From NCBI RefSeq assembly GCF_042683665.1, contig NZ_JBHUOO010000025.1: 64,000 bases of DNA; one strand, written 5' to 3'. Each line of letters begins with the position of its first letter. Positions within the stretch are counted from its first letter, which is position 1. Source of the stretch: Leeuwenhoekiella polynyae (GTDB lineage Bacteria > Bacteroidota > Bacteroidia > Flavobacteriales > Flavobacteriaceae). The position numbers were made by a program, and so were the translations under genes. The notes under the pieces are model-generated. The model did no database searches. It was not told where the DNA came from and was given only the letters and a program-made list of their open reading frames with translations. Positions 50,983 to 60,250 of the stretch are shown piece by piece.

Positions 50983-52230
50983 TTATTCTGTTAAATCTGA
51001 ATTGTCTTTCTCAGGACCGCTAATCAATGTTGGGATGTTCTTTTTTCGAGCTGAAAATCTAAAGGTGCTTCCTTCACCCAGGGTAGAAGTAACACTGATT
51101 TTTCCGCCTAGATTAGCAACCAGCTTTTTAACAGTAGAAAGACCGATACCGTTACCGCGATTTCCATTTTTGTCTTTTGAAGCTACAATAGAAAACAGGT
51201 TAAAAATCTCTTCTATTTTCTCTTCAGGAATCCCGATGCCGTTATCAATGATTTTAAAATGGTAAAAACTCTCATCTTCTTTAAAATCAACAGTAATTAC
51301 CGGTTCTTCTTTATCATTGTATTTGATACTGTTGCCTAATAAATTAATAAAAATTTGATGTAGCGCAGCACGGTTACAATGTATGATGTAATTTGCTTCC
51401 GGTAGGTTGATTACAGTCTTGTAATCGTGATTGAGCATATCTTCAATTTGCTCTAATAAATCGTGAATATCAAACGACTCCCGCTGATCTATTGTTAGAT
51501 TATCGCTCTCATAATGCTGTAAAATTCCGTTTATATATTCGCTTAGCGAAAACGAAGAGCTTTTAAGATAATTGAGATAATCTAATCCTTTCTTGTCTAA
51601 CAGCTCTTTGTATTTTGTCTTCAACAAATCTGTAGTGGTAATGATATTAGCCAAAGGCATTTTCATATCGTGAGAAACCACACCGGCAAAATCTTTTAGA
51701 AGGCTATTTTTCTTAAGTAGATTTTCCTGAAGATTTTTGTTTTCAATGTTTTGACGACGCAGTTCAAAGAGGCTCACAACCTGACTCGCAAGAGCAATCA
51801 TGGTGTTTATTTGCTTATCATTGAGTTCGCGCGGTTCATGATCAAAAACACATAACGTTCCTAACGCATGACCACCTCTATCTATAAGTGGTACACCAGC
51901 GTAAAAAATAGCTTTCATATCACCGGTGACTAAAGGATTGTTTTTAAATCGATCATCTAATCGCGCGTCTGGGATTATAAAAACAGGATCTTTAGTTTGT
52001 ATGGCGTGGGTGCAAAAAGAAATCTCACGAGGAGATTCATTAAAAGGAACTCCATAGTGAGACTTTAAAAAGTTGCGGTTATAATCAAGCATGGTGATTA
52101 GCGCAATGGGAGTGCCACAGATGTATGATGCTATCTGCGTGATGTCATCATAACTCTTTTCTGGTAGCGTTCCTACAAGTTTGTATGAATCTACAGCTTT
52201 TTGTCTTTTTTGTTCGTCTACTTGCAACAT
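50983..52230 (-). CDS. GAF-domain sensor histidine kinase (paralogue 2)
   Basis: 415-aa soluble kinase. An N-terminal GAF domain (about 24-165, 'TQIASYICGTPIALITMLDYNRNFLKSHYG') is followed by a short coiled coil and a HisKA domain with His187 ('FAGVVSHDMKMPLANI'). An HATPase domain (about 285-395) has 'NLLGNSIKYND', 'DNGIGIPEEKIEEIFNLF' and 'GNGIGLSTVKKL'. No membrane segments. It is closely similar to the next gene, 41 bp upstream in the same orientation, implying tandem duplication. No response regulator adjoins the pair. The GAF ligand is unknown. Confidence 0.92.
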   Translation of the reverse strand: MLQVDEQKRQKAVDSYKLVGTLPEKSYDDITQIASYICGTPIALITMLDYNRNFLKSHYGVPFNESPREISFCTHAIQTKDPVFIIPDARLDDRFKNNPLVTGDMKAIFYAGVPLIDRGGHALGTLCVFDHEPRELNDKQINTMIALASQVVSLFELRRQNIENKNLQENLLKKNSLLKDFAGVVSHDMKMPLANIITTTDLLKTKYKELLDKKGLDYLNYLKSSSFSLSEYINGILQHYESDNLTIDQRESFDIHDLLEQIEDMLNHDYKTVINLPEANYIIHCNRAALHQIFINLLGNSIKYNDKEEPVITVDFKEDESFYHFKIIDNGIGIPEEKIEEIFNLFSIVASKDKNGNRGNGIGLSTVKKLVANLGGKISVTSTLGEGSTFRFSARKKNIPTLISGPEKDNSDLTE

Positions 52231-52271
52231 TGTTATAAAATGAATGTAAATATAACAAACAAATATTCAGA

Positions 52272-53483
52272 TTATGCGCTTACTTTTTTTATTGTAAAGT
52301 CAAAAGTAGCTCCTTCCTTTTCTTTACTACTAACACTGATAATCCCGTCTAAAGAATGAACCAAATTACGTACAGTAGAAAGACCTATGCCGTTACCTTT
52401 TTTACCTTTATTGTCTGTTTCTGAGGCTGTGCTAAACAAATCAAATATGCTTTCTATTTTATCTTGCGGAATACCTTTACCGTTATCAGAAACCTGAATG
52501 TAATAATAGGCATGATCTTCAACGCAGTTGATGTCTATAATACCAGTTTCTTTATCATTATACTTGAGGCTGTTTGTGATCAGGTTTAATAAAATCTGGT
52601 TTAATGCTGACTTATTGGTTTGTATATCGATTCCGTTTTCAGGTAAATTGATTATATAATCTTCGTTGATGTTCAATAAATCAATAATGTCTTCTAAGAG
52701 ATCGTGCAGATCAAAAACTTCGAGATTTTGCACTGTAAGTTCTTCGCTCTCGTAATACGAAAGTAAATTGTCTATATATTCGCTAAGCGAAAATGAAGAT
52801 TGCTTTAGATAAGAAAGATAGTTATTGCCTTGCTCATCAAAACTAGGGGCGTACTTTGCTTTTAAAATATCTGTGGTGAGAATCATATTTGCAAGCGGCA
52901 TTTTCATGTCGTGAGATACGGTGCCGGCAAATTTTCTCAATTGTTCATTTTTCTTCTGAAGCAAGCTTTCTACTTCTCGCAATTGAAGATTGCTTTTGCG
53001 CAATTCAAAAAGACTTTCAACTTGAGAAGCCAGATCTTTTAAAGAAGTAATCTGGGAGTTTGAAAGCGTTTTTGGCTTGTGATCTATGATACACAATGTT
53101 CCTATAGCATTTCCCTTTTTAGTAAGTAAAGGAACTCCCGTATAAAATATTACCGGATAATCTGAAGTCAGCAGCGGGTTATCTTTAAACCGCTCATCTA
53201 ATCTAGAATCTGGAATTATAGTTATGTCTTTTGGCTGAAGAATCGCGTGTGCACAAAATGAAATATCACGTTCTGTATCGCAAATATCCCAGCCCGTTTT
53301 AGACTTGAACCATTGTTTATCTGCATCTATTAATGAGATCAAAGCGATTGGAACATCACAAATAGCCGAAGCGAGTCTGGTAATGATATCAAAGTTAGCA
53401 TCTGCTTCTGTATGCATCAGCTTCAATTGCTGAAGTTCTAACAAACGATCTTGTTCATTTATGGGTTTGGCTGGTATTTGCAT
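52272..53483 (-). CDS. GAF-domain sensor histidine kinase (paralogue 1)
   Basis: 403-aa soluble kinase of the same build as its downstream neighbour: GAF about 30-170, HisKA with His191 ('FAGTVSHDMKMPLANM'), HATPase with 'NLITNSLKYND' and 'DNGKGIPQDKIESIFDLF' and 'GNGIGLSTVRNL'. The two share long near-identical stretches across all domains. The N-terminus differs slightly. Both keep the catalytic His and ATP boxes, so both are probably active. The signal and target are unknown. Confidence 0.92.
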   Translation of the reverse strand: MQIPAKPINEQDRLLELQQLKLMHTEADANFDIITRLASAICDVPIALISLIDADKQWFKSKTGWDICDTERDISFCAHAILQPKDITIIPDSRLDERFKDNPLLTSDYPVIFYTGVPLLTKKGNAIGTLCIIDHKPKTLSNSQITSLKDLASQVESLFELRKSNLQLREVESLLQKKNEQLRKFAGTVSHDMKMPLANMILTTDILKAKYAPSFDEQGNNYLSYLKQSSFSLSEYIDNLLSYYESEELTVQNLEVFDLHDLLEDIIDLLNINEDYIINLPENGIDIQTNKSALNQILLNLITNSLKYNDKETGIIDINCVEDHAYYYIQVSDNGKGIPQDKIESIFDLFSTASETDNKGKKGNGIGLSTVRNLVHSLDGIISVSSKEKEGATFDFTIKKVSA

Positions 53484-53621
53484 ATTTAATTTAGGAGTCT
53501 TGATAAAGAATAGTGCTTGAGAGGTTAGGTTTGCACTTTTAATCTAAATTTCTAAGTAAAAAGGCATAGTCTTTATCGAGAATAAATTTACTAAATACTA
53601 TTATGAATACTACTTAATGAT

Positions 53622-54413
53622 TTAAAATAAATCATTCTCAAAAGCGCTCAAGCCAAAGAGTGCAAAATCATATTTAACAGGATCTTCTACGTCTAGTTTT
53701 CTTAACTGTTTGTCTAATTCAGCGAGGGCTACAGCATCATTTTGTTTTCGTTTTAAAAGGCCTAGATCACGAGCAACTCTTCCTGAATGTACGTCTAAAG
53801 GACACGATAATGCAGCAGCCGGAATTTGATTCCAAATCCCAAAATCTACTCCTGCGCTATTGGGTCTCACCATCCATCTTAAAAACATATTGATGCGTTT
53901 TGCCGCAGATTTTTTTGAAGGGTCACTCACGTGCTTCTGAGTGCGTTGTAAATGCTCTATTTCAAAAAATATCTTTTTAAATTCAGTTATAGCGGGTTGT
54001 AAAGAGTTTTTTGATCTGTATTTTGAAAAAACCGCTTCTAGTCCGCCGTGCTTCAAATAAAGATTTTTCAAACTTTTTATAAAAGTCATGAGGTCAATAC
54101 CGTTAAAAGTTCGGTGGACAAAATTTTGCAAATGATCTAGCTCTGCTTCAGAATGATTGATTACAAAATCATATGGATTCCCCTCGAGGAGATTTACAAG
54201 TTTATTACCATTAGTAATAATGCTTTTGCGATTTCCCCAAGCGATTGTGGCTACCAAAAAACCTATAATTTCAATATCTTCTTTTTGGGTAAACTGATGC
54301 GGAATCTGAATAGGATCTGTACCTATAAATTTTGGACTTTCATATAGTGCCGCCTTTTCATCCAGAAATTCTTTGAGTTGAGTTTTATTAAGCTTAAGCG
54401 ATGATTTTGCCAT
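53622..54413 (-). CDS. TIGR02757 (DUF2400) family protein
   Basis: 263-aa conserved cytoplasmic protein. 'ATIAWGNRKSIITNGNKLVNLL', 'HRTFNGIDLMTFIKSLKNLY' and 'KRINMFLRWMVRPNSAGVDFGIWNQIPAAALSCPLDVHSGRVARDLGLLKRKQND' are the family hallmarks; the fold recalls a helix-hairpin-helix DNA glycosylase, but the function is unknown. It overlaps the upstream ABC ATPase gene by 20 bp, so it is co-expressed with it. Confidence 0.9.
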   Translation of the reverse strand: MAKSSLKLNKTQLKEFLDEKAALYESPKFIGTDPIQIPHQFTQKEDIEIIGFLVATIAWGNRKSIITNGNKLVNLLEGNPYDFVINHSEAELDHLQNFVHRTFNGIDLMTFIKSLKNLYLKHGGLEAVFSKYRSKNSLQPAITEFKKIFFEIEHLQRTQKHVSDPSKKSAAKRINMFLRWMVRPNSAGVDFGIWNQIPAAALSCPLDVHSGRVARDLGLLKRKQNDAVALAELDKQLRKLDVEDPVKYDFALFGLSAFENDLF

Positions 54414-55056
54414 CTACCATAGTTAGTTTGCGATCTGCCATTGCAGCGAGATCTTCATTATGCGTCACAATTACAAAAGTCTGGTTGTAGGTGTCGCGTA
54501 GTTTAAAAAAGAGTTTGTGTAAATTTTCAGCAGATTCACTATCTAAATTGCCAGAAGGTTCATCCGCTAAAATCAATGCGGGTTCATTGATTAAGGATCG
54601 CGCTACAGCAACGCGTTGTTGTTCACCACCAGATAATTCACCTGGTTTATGGTTAATGCGATGATCAAGCCCCAAAAAGCCTAATAATTCTTTAGCCTTA
54701 GCTTCTGCTTCTGCTTCACTTTTTTTGGCAATAAATGCTGGGATGCATACGTTTTCTAGTGCTGTAAATTCAGGCAGAAGTTGATGAAATTGAAAAATAA
54801 AACCAATATTGAGGTTTCTAAATTTACTGAGTTCTTTCTCGCTCAATTTAGTAATTAGTGTATCGTTTATGCTTAAGCTGGTGTTGGGTTTTTTGTCTGC
54901 AAGATCCAGAGTACCTAAGATTTGTAAGAGCGTGGTTTTACCGGCACCGCTAGCACCTACAACAGATATCACTTCGCCATTTTTAATTTCTAAATCAACT
55001 CCTTTAAGCACTTCAACAGAACCGTAGGATTTATAAATATTTTCAGCTTTAATCAT
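54394..55056 (-). CDS. LolD-type ABC transporter ATP-binding protein
   Basis: 220-aa ATPase. Walker A is GASGAGKTT at 34-42, the Q-loop near 88, the signature LSGGEQQRVAVARS near 140-153, Walker B 'ALILADEPSGNLD' near 160-172 and the H-loop 'IVTHNEDLA'. It belongs to the LolD/MacB/FtsE group. No permease is adjacent; a MacB/FtsX-type permease with no ATPase of its own lies at 41112-42353, so pairing across the genome is possible. The downstream gene overlaps it by 20 bp. Confidence 0.93.
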   Translation of the reverse strand: MIKAENIYKSYGSVEVLKGVDLEIKNGEVISVVGASGAGKTTLLQILGTLDLADKKPNTSLSINDTLITKLSEKELSKFRNLNIGFIFQFHQLLPEFTALENVCIPAFIAKKSEAEAEAKAKELLGFLGLDHRINHKPGELSGGEQQRVAVARSLINEPALILADEPSGNLDSESAENLHKLFFKLRDTYNQTFVIVTHNEDLAAMADRKLTMVDGKIIA

Positions 55057-55363
55057 TGTATTTCTAAAATCAGCTTAAGTTGATATTTGACTCCAATTAT
55101 ATTTAAAATAGTCATGAGGCATTACTCGTGTTCGTATATAATTATAGGCTTTTTCGCCGTAAGATAAACTACAAATTACCGACTAGTTTGTTGCATTTCA
55201 ATCTTAATAAAGATCTATTTTGATAATGCTTTTCAAAGATAAGACAGTGTGAAAGATTAGAGGGTATGCAGAAGGGTTTTATCATTTTGTTTAACGATTT
55301 GATTAAATGTATTAACAAAAGGTTAAACTAAACTTTAAACTAGTATCAGGTTATATATTTGTT
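55057..55363. other. Intergenic region, divergent promoters
   Basis: 307 bp between the LolD-type and msrA genes. It holds a TAnnTTTG box for msrA at its right end and AT-rich sequence such as TTAACAAAAGGTTAAAC. Short frames of ~17-21 codons occur but show no organised composition. I see no repeat or RNA gene. Confidence 0.6.
55354..55361 (+). promoter_or_regulatory. TAnnTTTG -7 box for msrA
   Basis: TATATTTG ends 2 bp before the first ATG (55364). The transcript would start at or beside the start codon, so the mRNA is leaderless or uses the second ATG (55367). Confidence 0.5.
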
Positions 55364-55918
55364 ATGATGAGTGAGAAATTAGAAAAAGCTACATTTGCTA
55401 ATGGTTGTTTTTGGTGCACCGAAGCAGTTTTTCAGCGTTTTAAGGGAATTTATAATGTAAAAAGCGGTTATACCGGTGGATTCATAAAAAATCCGCCATA
55501 CCGGGAAGTGTGCCAGGGGAGAACCGGCCACGCTGAAGGAATACAGTTTGATTACGATCCAAGTATTATATCTTATCAAGAGTTACTTCAGGTATTTTTT
55601 ACCACGCACGATCCTACTACATTAAACCGTCAGGCTAATGATGTGGGTACACAATACAGAAGCGCAATCTTTTACCATAACGAAGAACAAAAGCAGAAGG
55701 CTGAGAATTTTATTAAATATCTGGATTCTGAACAGGTTTTTGACTCTAAAATTGTTACAGAGGTGACCGATGCAGAGGTGTTCTATCCGGCAGAAGAAGC
55801 GCATGATTCTTATTATAATAGAAATAAGATGCAGGGTTATTGCCAGTTTATTATAAATCCCAAAGTCAATAAAATAAAACAACTTTATCAAGATAAACTT
55901 CAGGAGGTTTATCTATAA
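55364..55918 (+). CDS. msrA: Peptide-methionine (S)-S-oxide reductase
   Basis: 184-aa repair enzyme reducing methionine-S-sulfoxide. The catalytic GCFWC is at 14-18 (Cys15 nucleophile), with 'VFQRFKGIYNVKSGYTGGF', 'EGIQFDYDP' and 'DVGTQYRSAIFYH' as family blocks. 'GYCQFIINPKV' near the C-terminus carries a Cys that may resolve the disulfide. There is no MsrB fusion. folE follows after 11 bp, so both are likely in one transcript. Confidence 0.97.
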   Translation: MMSEKLEKATFANGCFWCTEAVFQRFKGIYNVKSGYTGGFIKNPPYREVCQGRTGHAEGIQFDYDPSIISYQELLQVFFTTHDPTTLNRQANDVGTQYRSAIFYHNEEQKQKAENFIKYLDSEQVFDSKIVTEVTDAEVFYPAEEAHDSYYNRNKMQGYCQFIINPKVNKIKQLYQDKLQEVYL

Positions 55919-55929
55919 AAAAATAATTT

Positions 55930-56529
55930 ATGACTCCATACAAACAATTTGAAGAGTACAATGTTGAAGTTCAGGAAGATGTAAGGGATTGCTATAAGTC
56001 TATTATTGGAGGGCTGGGTGAAGATGTAAACCGAGAAGGGATTGTGAAAACCCCAGAGCGTGCTGCTAAGGCGATGATGTACCTTACTAGTGGTTATGAT
56101 GTAGATGCGAGTGAGATTTTGCGCGGTGCAATGTTTAAAGAGGATTATAATGAGATGGTAATCGTTAAGAATATAGAGTTGTATTCTTTATGTGAGCATC
56201 ATTTGTTGCCTTTTTTTGGAAAGGCACATATAGCTTATATTCCTAATGGTCATATTGTAGGACTTAGTAAATTGCCTAGAGTTGTAGATGTTTTTTCCCG
56301 AAGGTTACAAGTACAGGAGCGTTTGACTCACGATATTTTAGAGTGTATCAATACTACTTTAAAACCTCAGGGCGTAGCAGTTGTTATTGAAGCGTCGCAT
56401 ATGTGTATGATGATGCGTGGTGTTCAAAAGCAAAATTCAACAACTACAACATCGGGTTTTAGAGGGCAGTTTGAGCATAATGAAACGCGTAATGAATTTT
56501 TAAAGCTTATAGGTTCAGATTTAAATTAG
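55930..56529 (+). CDS. folE: GTP cyclohydrolase I
   Basis: 199-aa enzyme making 7,8-dihydroneopterin triphosphate from GTP for folate (and pteridine) synthesis. 'GIVKTPERAAKAMMYLTSGY', the zinc-site 'LYSLCEHHLLPFFGKAHIAYIPN', 'GLSKLPRVVDVFSRRLQVQERLT' and 'SHMCMMMRGVQKQNSTTTTSGFRG' are conserved. Zinc ligands (Cys, His and Cys in 'HMCMMMRG') are present, so it is the canonical FolE, not the FolE2 type. Confidence 0.98.
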   Translation: MTPYKQFEEYNVEVQEDVRDCYKSIIGGLGEDVNREGIVKTPERAAKAMMYLTSGYDVDASEILRGAMFKEDYNEMVIVKNIELYSLCEHHLLPFFGKAHIAYIPNGHIVGLSKLPRVVDVFSRRLQVQERLTHDILECINTTLKPQGVAVVIEASHMCMMMRGVQKQNSTTTTSGFRGQFEHNETRNEFLKLIGSDLN

Positions 56530-56648
56530 TTTGGCAGGTTATTTGCTTATCTTTAAACGTCTTATCCCGCTATAAATCATATAGCAAGCAAGGATAATTG
56601 AACATGAGAATGGTCTCCGTATTTTAATGCTGTTTAAAACAACTTTAA

Positions 56649-56960
56649 ATGAAAACATTAAACTATAATTTATTATTAAAAGGTATTCTTTTTGATTTGA
56701 TAGGTATGCTAACTATGGTTATACCCATTGTAGGTCCTTTTTTGGATTTGGCTTGGGCACCCTATGCAGCAAAACAAATGGGGAACATGTATCCTGGTAG
56801 AAATGGTAAGATTGCTTCAATCTTAGTATTTATAGAAGAGATACTTCCGTTTACAGATATAATACCATCATTTACCTTAATGTGGATTTATACATATTTA
56901 AGAAGCTCACAACCCGAAAGAAATGCGCGAGTAATTCCTATTCGTGTTAATGATCGATAA
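56649..56960 (+). CDS. Small hypothetical membrane protein
   Basis: 103-aa protein with hydrophobic segments at about 8-33 and 55-88 and a basic C-terminus. 'KGILFDLIGMLTMVIPIVGPFLDLAWAPYAAKQMGNMYPGRNGKIASILVFIEEILPFTDIIPSFTLMWIYTYL' looks like a small conserved Bacteroidota membrane family that I remember but cannot name. Function unknown. It ends next to a perfect bidirectional terminator palindrome. Confidence 0.7.
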   Translation: MKTLNYNLLLKGILFDLIGMLTMVIPIVGPFLDLAWAPYAAKQMGNMYPGRNGKIASILVFIEEILPFTDIIPSFTLMWIYTYLRSSQPERNARVIPIRVNDR

Positions 56961-56983
56961 AAAAAAGGATCCTTTTTTTTATC
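56956..56983. terminator. Perfect 28-bp palindromic bidirectional terminator
   Basis: GATA, eight A, GGATCC, eight T, ATC reads the same on both strands and joins two convergent gene ends (56960 and 56979). It overlaps both stop regions by a few bases. Confidence 0.85.
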
Positions 56984-57365
56984 CTCTGTTTAAAATACTC
57001 AACGCCCATTCTTTTGCTTCATTAGTTTCAGTAAAGCATTTGAAGGGTTTCTTTATAAACTGAGCTTCGATGTGGGTACTTGAAATACCTAATACGCTAT
57101 TGGTTACAATTGCCATAGCTTTAAAATTTTCAAGTTTCGATAATTCTATATAAACTAACGGATCCACGCTGTATGAGTGTTCTCTTATAGTGATATATGC
57201 GAAAGGTTTATTAATAAAATGTTCTAAACAAGCATTGAAGATTTCATTAGCCTTATCAAGATCAAGTTTAATCCCATGATTCATTCTGCCAATGGCTAAG
57301 GAACTTTCAAACGTAATATATCCAAATTGGAATTGAAGCATCAAGTTGAGGTTGAGTATATACAA
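56979..57365 (-). CDS. Small hypothetical protein, STAS/SpoIIAA-like
   Basis: 128-aa soluble alpha/beta protein. 'SSLAIGRMNHGIKLDLDKANEIFNACLEHFINKPFAYITIREHSYSVDPLVYIELSKLENFKAMAIVTN' has the strand-helix rhythm and size of SpoIIAA-like (STAS-type) proteins in Bacteroidota, but no diagnostic motif. A second ATG at 57341 would shorten it by eight residues and begins the conserved-looking part; the choice is uncertain. It stands alone between two terminators. Confidence 0.65.
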   Translation of the reverse strand: MYILNLNLMLQFQFGYITFESSLAIGRMNHGIKLDLDKANEIFNACLEHFINKPFAYITIREHSYSVDPLVYIELSKLENFKAMAIVTNSVLGISSTHIEAQFIKKPFKCFTETNEAKEWALSILNRG

Positions 57366-57407
57366 TATATCTTAATTACCTGTAATATAGTGTTTTGTTT
57401 AGGTATA

Positions 57408-57436
57408 AAAAAAGTCGCCATTTGGCGACTTTTCTA
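57408..57436. terminator. Terminator between the STAS-like gene and clpC
   Basis: A 10-11 bp stem (57410-57419/20 with 57423/24-57433) rich in G/C at the centre, with A and T flanks, downstream of clpC (leftward). Confidence 0.85.
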
Positions 57437-57454
57437 ATATAGTTGAATTTTGCT

Positions 57455-60001
57455 TTAAGATTGAGCTGAATTTTCAGTCTTCTCAATTCTAATTGTTAAT
57501 TCGTCTTTACCTTCTTCTATGTCCATAAAGATGTTATCACCTTCGCTAACTTTAGAGGTTATGATCTCTTCTGCAAGGGCATCCTCAATATATTTTTGAA
57601 TTGCTCTCTTAAGAGGTCGTGCACCATATTCTTTATCAAATCCTTTATCACTAATAAAGTCTTTAGCTTTATCGCTAAGCTCTAGATGATAACCTAGAGT
57701 CTCAATACGCTGATAAAGTTTTTTAAGTTCGATATCAATAATTAAGTGAATCTCTTTGCGGTCTAATGCATTGAATACAACAACATCATCTACACGATTC
57801 AAGAATTCTGGGGCGAAAGCCTTTTTAAGTGCTTGTTGAATCACACCTTTAGCGTTATCATCTGCTTGTTGTTGACGTGCAGCGGTGCCAAAACCAACTC
57901 CCTGACCAAAATCTTTCAGTTTACGGGCACCAATATTTGACGTCATAATGATTACCGTATTTCTAAAATCGATTTTTCGGCCTAAAGAATCTGTTATGTA
58001 ACCGTCATCAAGAACCTGAAGCAACATATTGAAAACATCTGGATGTGCTTTTTCGATCTCATCTAATAAGATCACAGAGTATGGTTTTCTTCTTACTTTT
58101 TCGGTAAGTTGGCCACCTTCTTCATAACCTACATATCCCGGAGGAGCACCAATTAAACGAGAAATGGCAAACTTTTCCATGTATTCACTCATATCAATGC
58201 GCACAAGCGAATCTTCGTTATCAAACAATTCGGTTGCTAAAATTTTTGCAAGTTGGGTTTTACCAACACCAGTCTGACCTAAGAAGATAAATGAACCAAT
58301 CGGTTTGTGTGGATCTTTGAGTCCGGCGCGGTTACGCTGAATCGCTTTAGCAACTTTCGCGACAGCCTCATCCTGACCAATAACCTTAGATTTAATAGAT
58401 TTAGGTAATTCGGCAAGCTTATTACTTTCGGTTTTTGCAATTCTATTAACCGGTATTCCAGACATCATAGAAACTACATCAGCGACATTATCTTCTGTTA
58501 CTGTTTCTTTATGTTGCTTAGAATCTTCTTCCCAGTTTTGCTGAGCAACTGCTAATTCCTTTTCAATGTTTTTCTCGTCGTCACGTAATTTTGCTGCCTC
58601 TTCATATTTCTGTTTTTTTACAACAGAGTTTTTACGTTCGCGCACTTCTTCAAGTTGACGTTCTAAGTCTAAAATCTTTTTAGGAACATCAATGTTTACA
58701 ATGTGTACACGAGAACCAGCTTCATCTAAAGCATCAATTGCCTTATCTGGGAGAAAACGATCTGTAATGTATCTGCTTGTAAGTGTAACACACGCTTTAA
58801 TAGCTTCTGGAGTGTATTCAACATTATGATGGTCTTCATATTTATCCTTGATATTGTTAAGGATTTCAATGGTTTCTTCTTCATTAGTAGGCTCAACAAT
58901 TACCTTTTGAAAACGACGCTCTAAAGCACCGTCTTTTTCGATATACTGTCTGTATTCATCAAGCGTAGTAGCACCAATACATTGTATCTCACCACGAGCT
59001 AAGGCAGGCTTAAACATATTACTTGCATCAAGCGAACCTGTAGCTCCGCCTGCACCTACAATAGTATGAATTTCATCAATAAACAGGATGATGTCAGAAT
59101 TTTTTTCCAGTTCATTCATCACTGCTTTCATGCGTTCTTCAAACTGACCGCGGTATTTAGTGCCGGCAACAAGGCTAGCAAGGTCTAAGGTTACTACGCG
59201 CTTATCAAAAAGAATACGTGAAACTTTACGCTTAACAATGCGTAAAGCAAGGCCTTCTGCAATTGCAGATTTACCTACACCAGGCTCTCCTATAAGTAGC
59301 GGGTTATTCTTTTTACGTCTACTCAAAATTTGAGAAACGCGCTCTATTTCTTTCTCACGGCCTACAACCGGGTCCAGTTTATCTTCTTCAGCCATTGCTG
59401 TAAGATCTCGACCAAAGTTATCTAATACCGGAGTTTTAGATTTTTTATTCGATTTATTTCCAGGAGCATTAAAAGGATTTTCCTTAGAAGAATCTGTAGT
59501 GCCGTCGTCTTCACTAAACGATTCACTTTTAATAGGCTCTATATAATCGTCATCACTAGTCATCATAAGCTTAAATTGATCTTTTACATTGTCATAATCT
59601 ACTTTGAGTTTATTAAGCAACTTGGTCGTTGGGTCGTTCTCGTTGCGTAAAACACAAAGTAAAAGATGCGCTGTGTTAATAGAAGAACTTTGAAAAAGTT
59701 TAGCTTCTAAAAAAGTTGTTTTTAAGGCACGTTCTGCCTGTCTGGTGAGATGTAAATTCTTTTTGTCGTTACTAGCCAGGCCAGAACCGGGATTTGCAGG
59801 GCTTAGGATTTCAACTTTACGTCTTAAGTGACTCAGGTCTACATCTAATGCTTGTAAAATCTCGATAGCTTTGCCGCTCCCGTCGCGAAGAAGGCCTAAC
59901 ATTAAATGTTCGGTTCCTATAAAATCGTGACCTAATCGCAAAGCTTCTTCTTTACTAAAGGCTATTACATCTTTAACTCTTGGGGAAAAATTATCATCCA
60001 T
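57455..60001 (-). CDS. clpC: ATP-dependent Clp protease ATP-binding subunit ClpC
   Basis: 848-aa HSP100 unfoldase that feeds substrates to ClpP. Two Clp_N repeats (about 1-145) are followed by AAA-1 with Walker A GEPGVGKS near 240 and 'IILFIDEIHTIVGAGGATGS'. A UVR-type middle helix ('QKYEEAAKLRDDEKNIEKELA') defines ClpC. AAA-2 has GQTGVGKT near 563 and 'DEIEKAHPDVFNMLLQ', then the C-terminal D2-small domain. The length is normal. It has its own promoter, and gyrA is divergent. Confidence 0.96.
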   Translation of the reverse strand: MDDNFSPRVKDVIAFSKEEALRLGHDFIGTEHLMLGLLRDGSGKAIEILQALDVDLSHLRRKVEILSPANPGSGLASNDKKNLHLTRQAERALKTTFLEAKLFQSSSINTAHLLLCVLRNENDPTTKLLNKLKVDYDNVKDQFKLMMTSDDDYIEPIKSESFSEDDGTTDSSKENPFNAPGNKSNKKSKTPVLDNFGRDLTAMAEEDKLDPVVGREKEIERVSQILSRRKKNNPLLIGEPGVGKSAIAEGLALRIVKRKVSRILFDKRVVTLDLASLVAGTKYRGQFEERMKAVMNELEKNSDIILFIDEIHTIVGAGGATGSLDASNMFKPALARGEIQCIGATTLDEYRQYIEKDGALERRFQKVIVEPTNEEETIEILNNIKDKYEDHHNVEYTPEAIKACVTLTSRYITDRFLPDKAIDALDEAGSRVHIVNIDVPKKILDLERQLEEVRERKNSVVKKQKYEEAAKLRDDEKNIEKELAVAQQNWEEDSKQHKETVTEDNVADVVSMMSGIPVNRIAKTESNKLAELPKSIKSKVIGQDEAVAKVAKAIQRNRAGLKDPHKPIGSFIFLGQTGVGKTQLAKILATELFDNEDSLVRIDMSEYMEKFAISRLIGAPPGYVGYEEGGQLTEKVRRKPYSVILLDEIEKAHPDVFNMLLQVLDDGYITDSLGRKIDFRNTVIIMTSNIGARKLKDFGQGVGFGTAARQQQADDNAKGVIQQALKKAFAPEFLNRVDDVVVFNALDRKEIHLIIDIELKKLYQRIETLGYHLELSDKAKDFISDKGFDKEYGARPLKRAIQKYIEDALAEEIITSKVSEGDNIFMDIEEGKDELTIRIEKTENSAQS

Positions 60002-60081
60002 AAACGCTCCAATCTTTTTCTTAGATTTTTAAATAGAATAATTCAAAAACCGTTCCGTTCATAACTTTGTAAGTAAATTGA

Positions 60082-60089
60082 CAAAATTA
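60082..60089 (-). promoter_or_regulatory. TAnnTTTG -7 box for clpC
   Basis: TAATTTTG on the minus strand, 80 bp upstream of the ATG. No CtsR- or heat-shock-type operator was recognised. Confidence 0.4.
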
Positions 60090-60250
60090 CTTTCAAAGCC
60101 ACAATGGAAGTTAAGCATACTTATTAAAAACCAAAATTAATTTTTGTTAATAAAAAGCGGTATGTGGCTAGAGGTGAAATACCGAAAACACACGAGAAAA
60201 ACGTATATTGCCCCTTACTGTTTAAACCAATTATTTAAAGATAAATACAT

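Noticed and set aside
55057..55363. Small ORFs in the msrA upstream region
   Set aside because: The 17-21 codon frames have no organised composition and no promoter.
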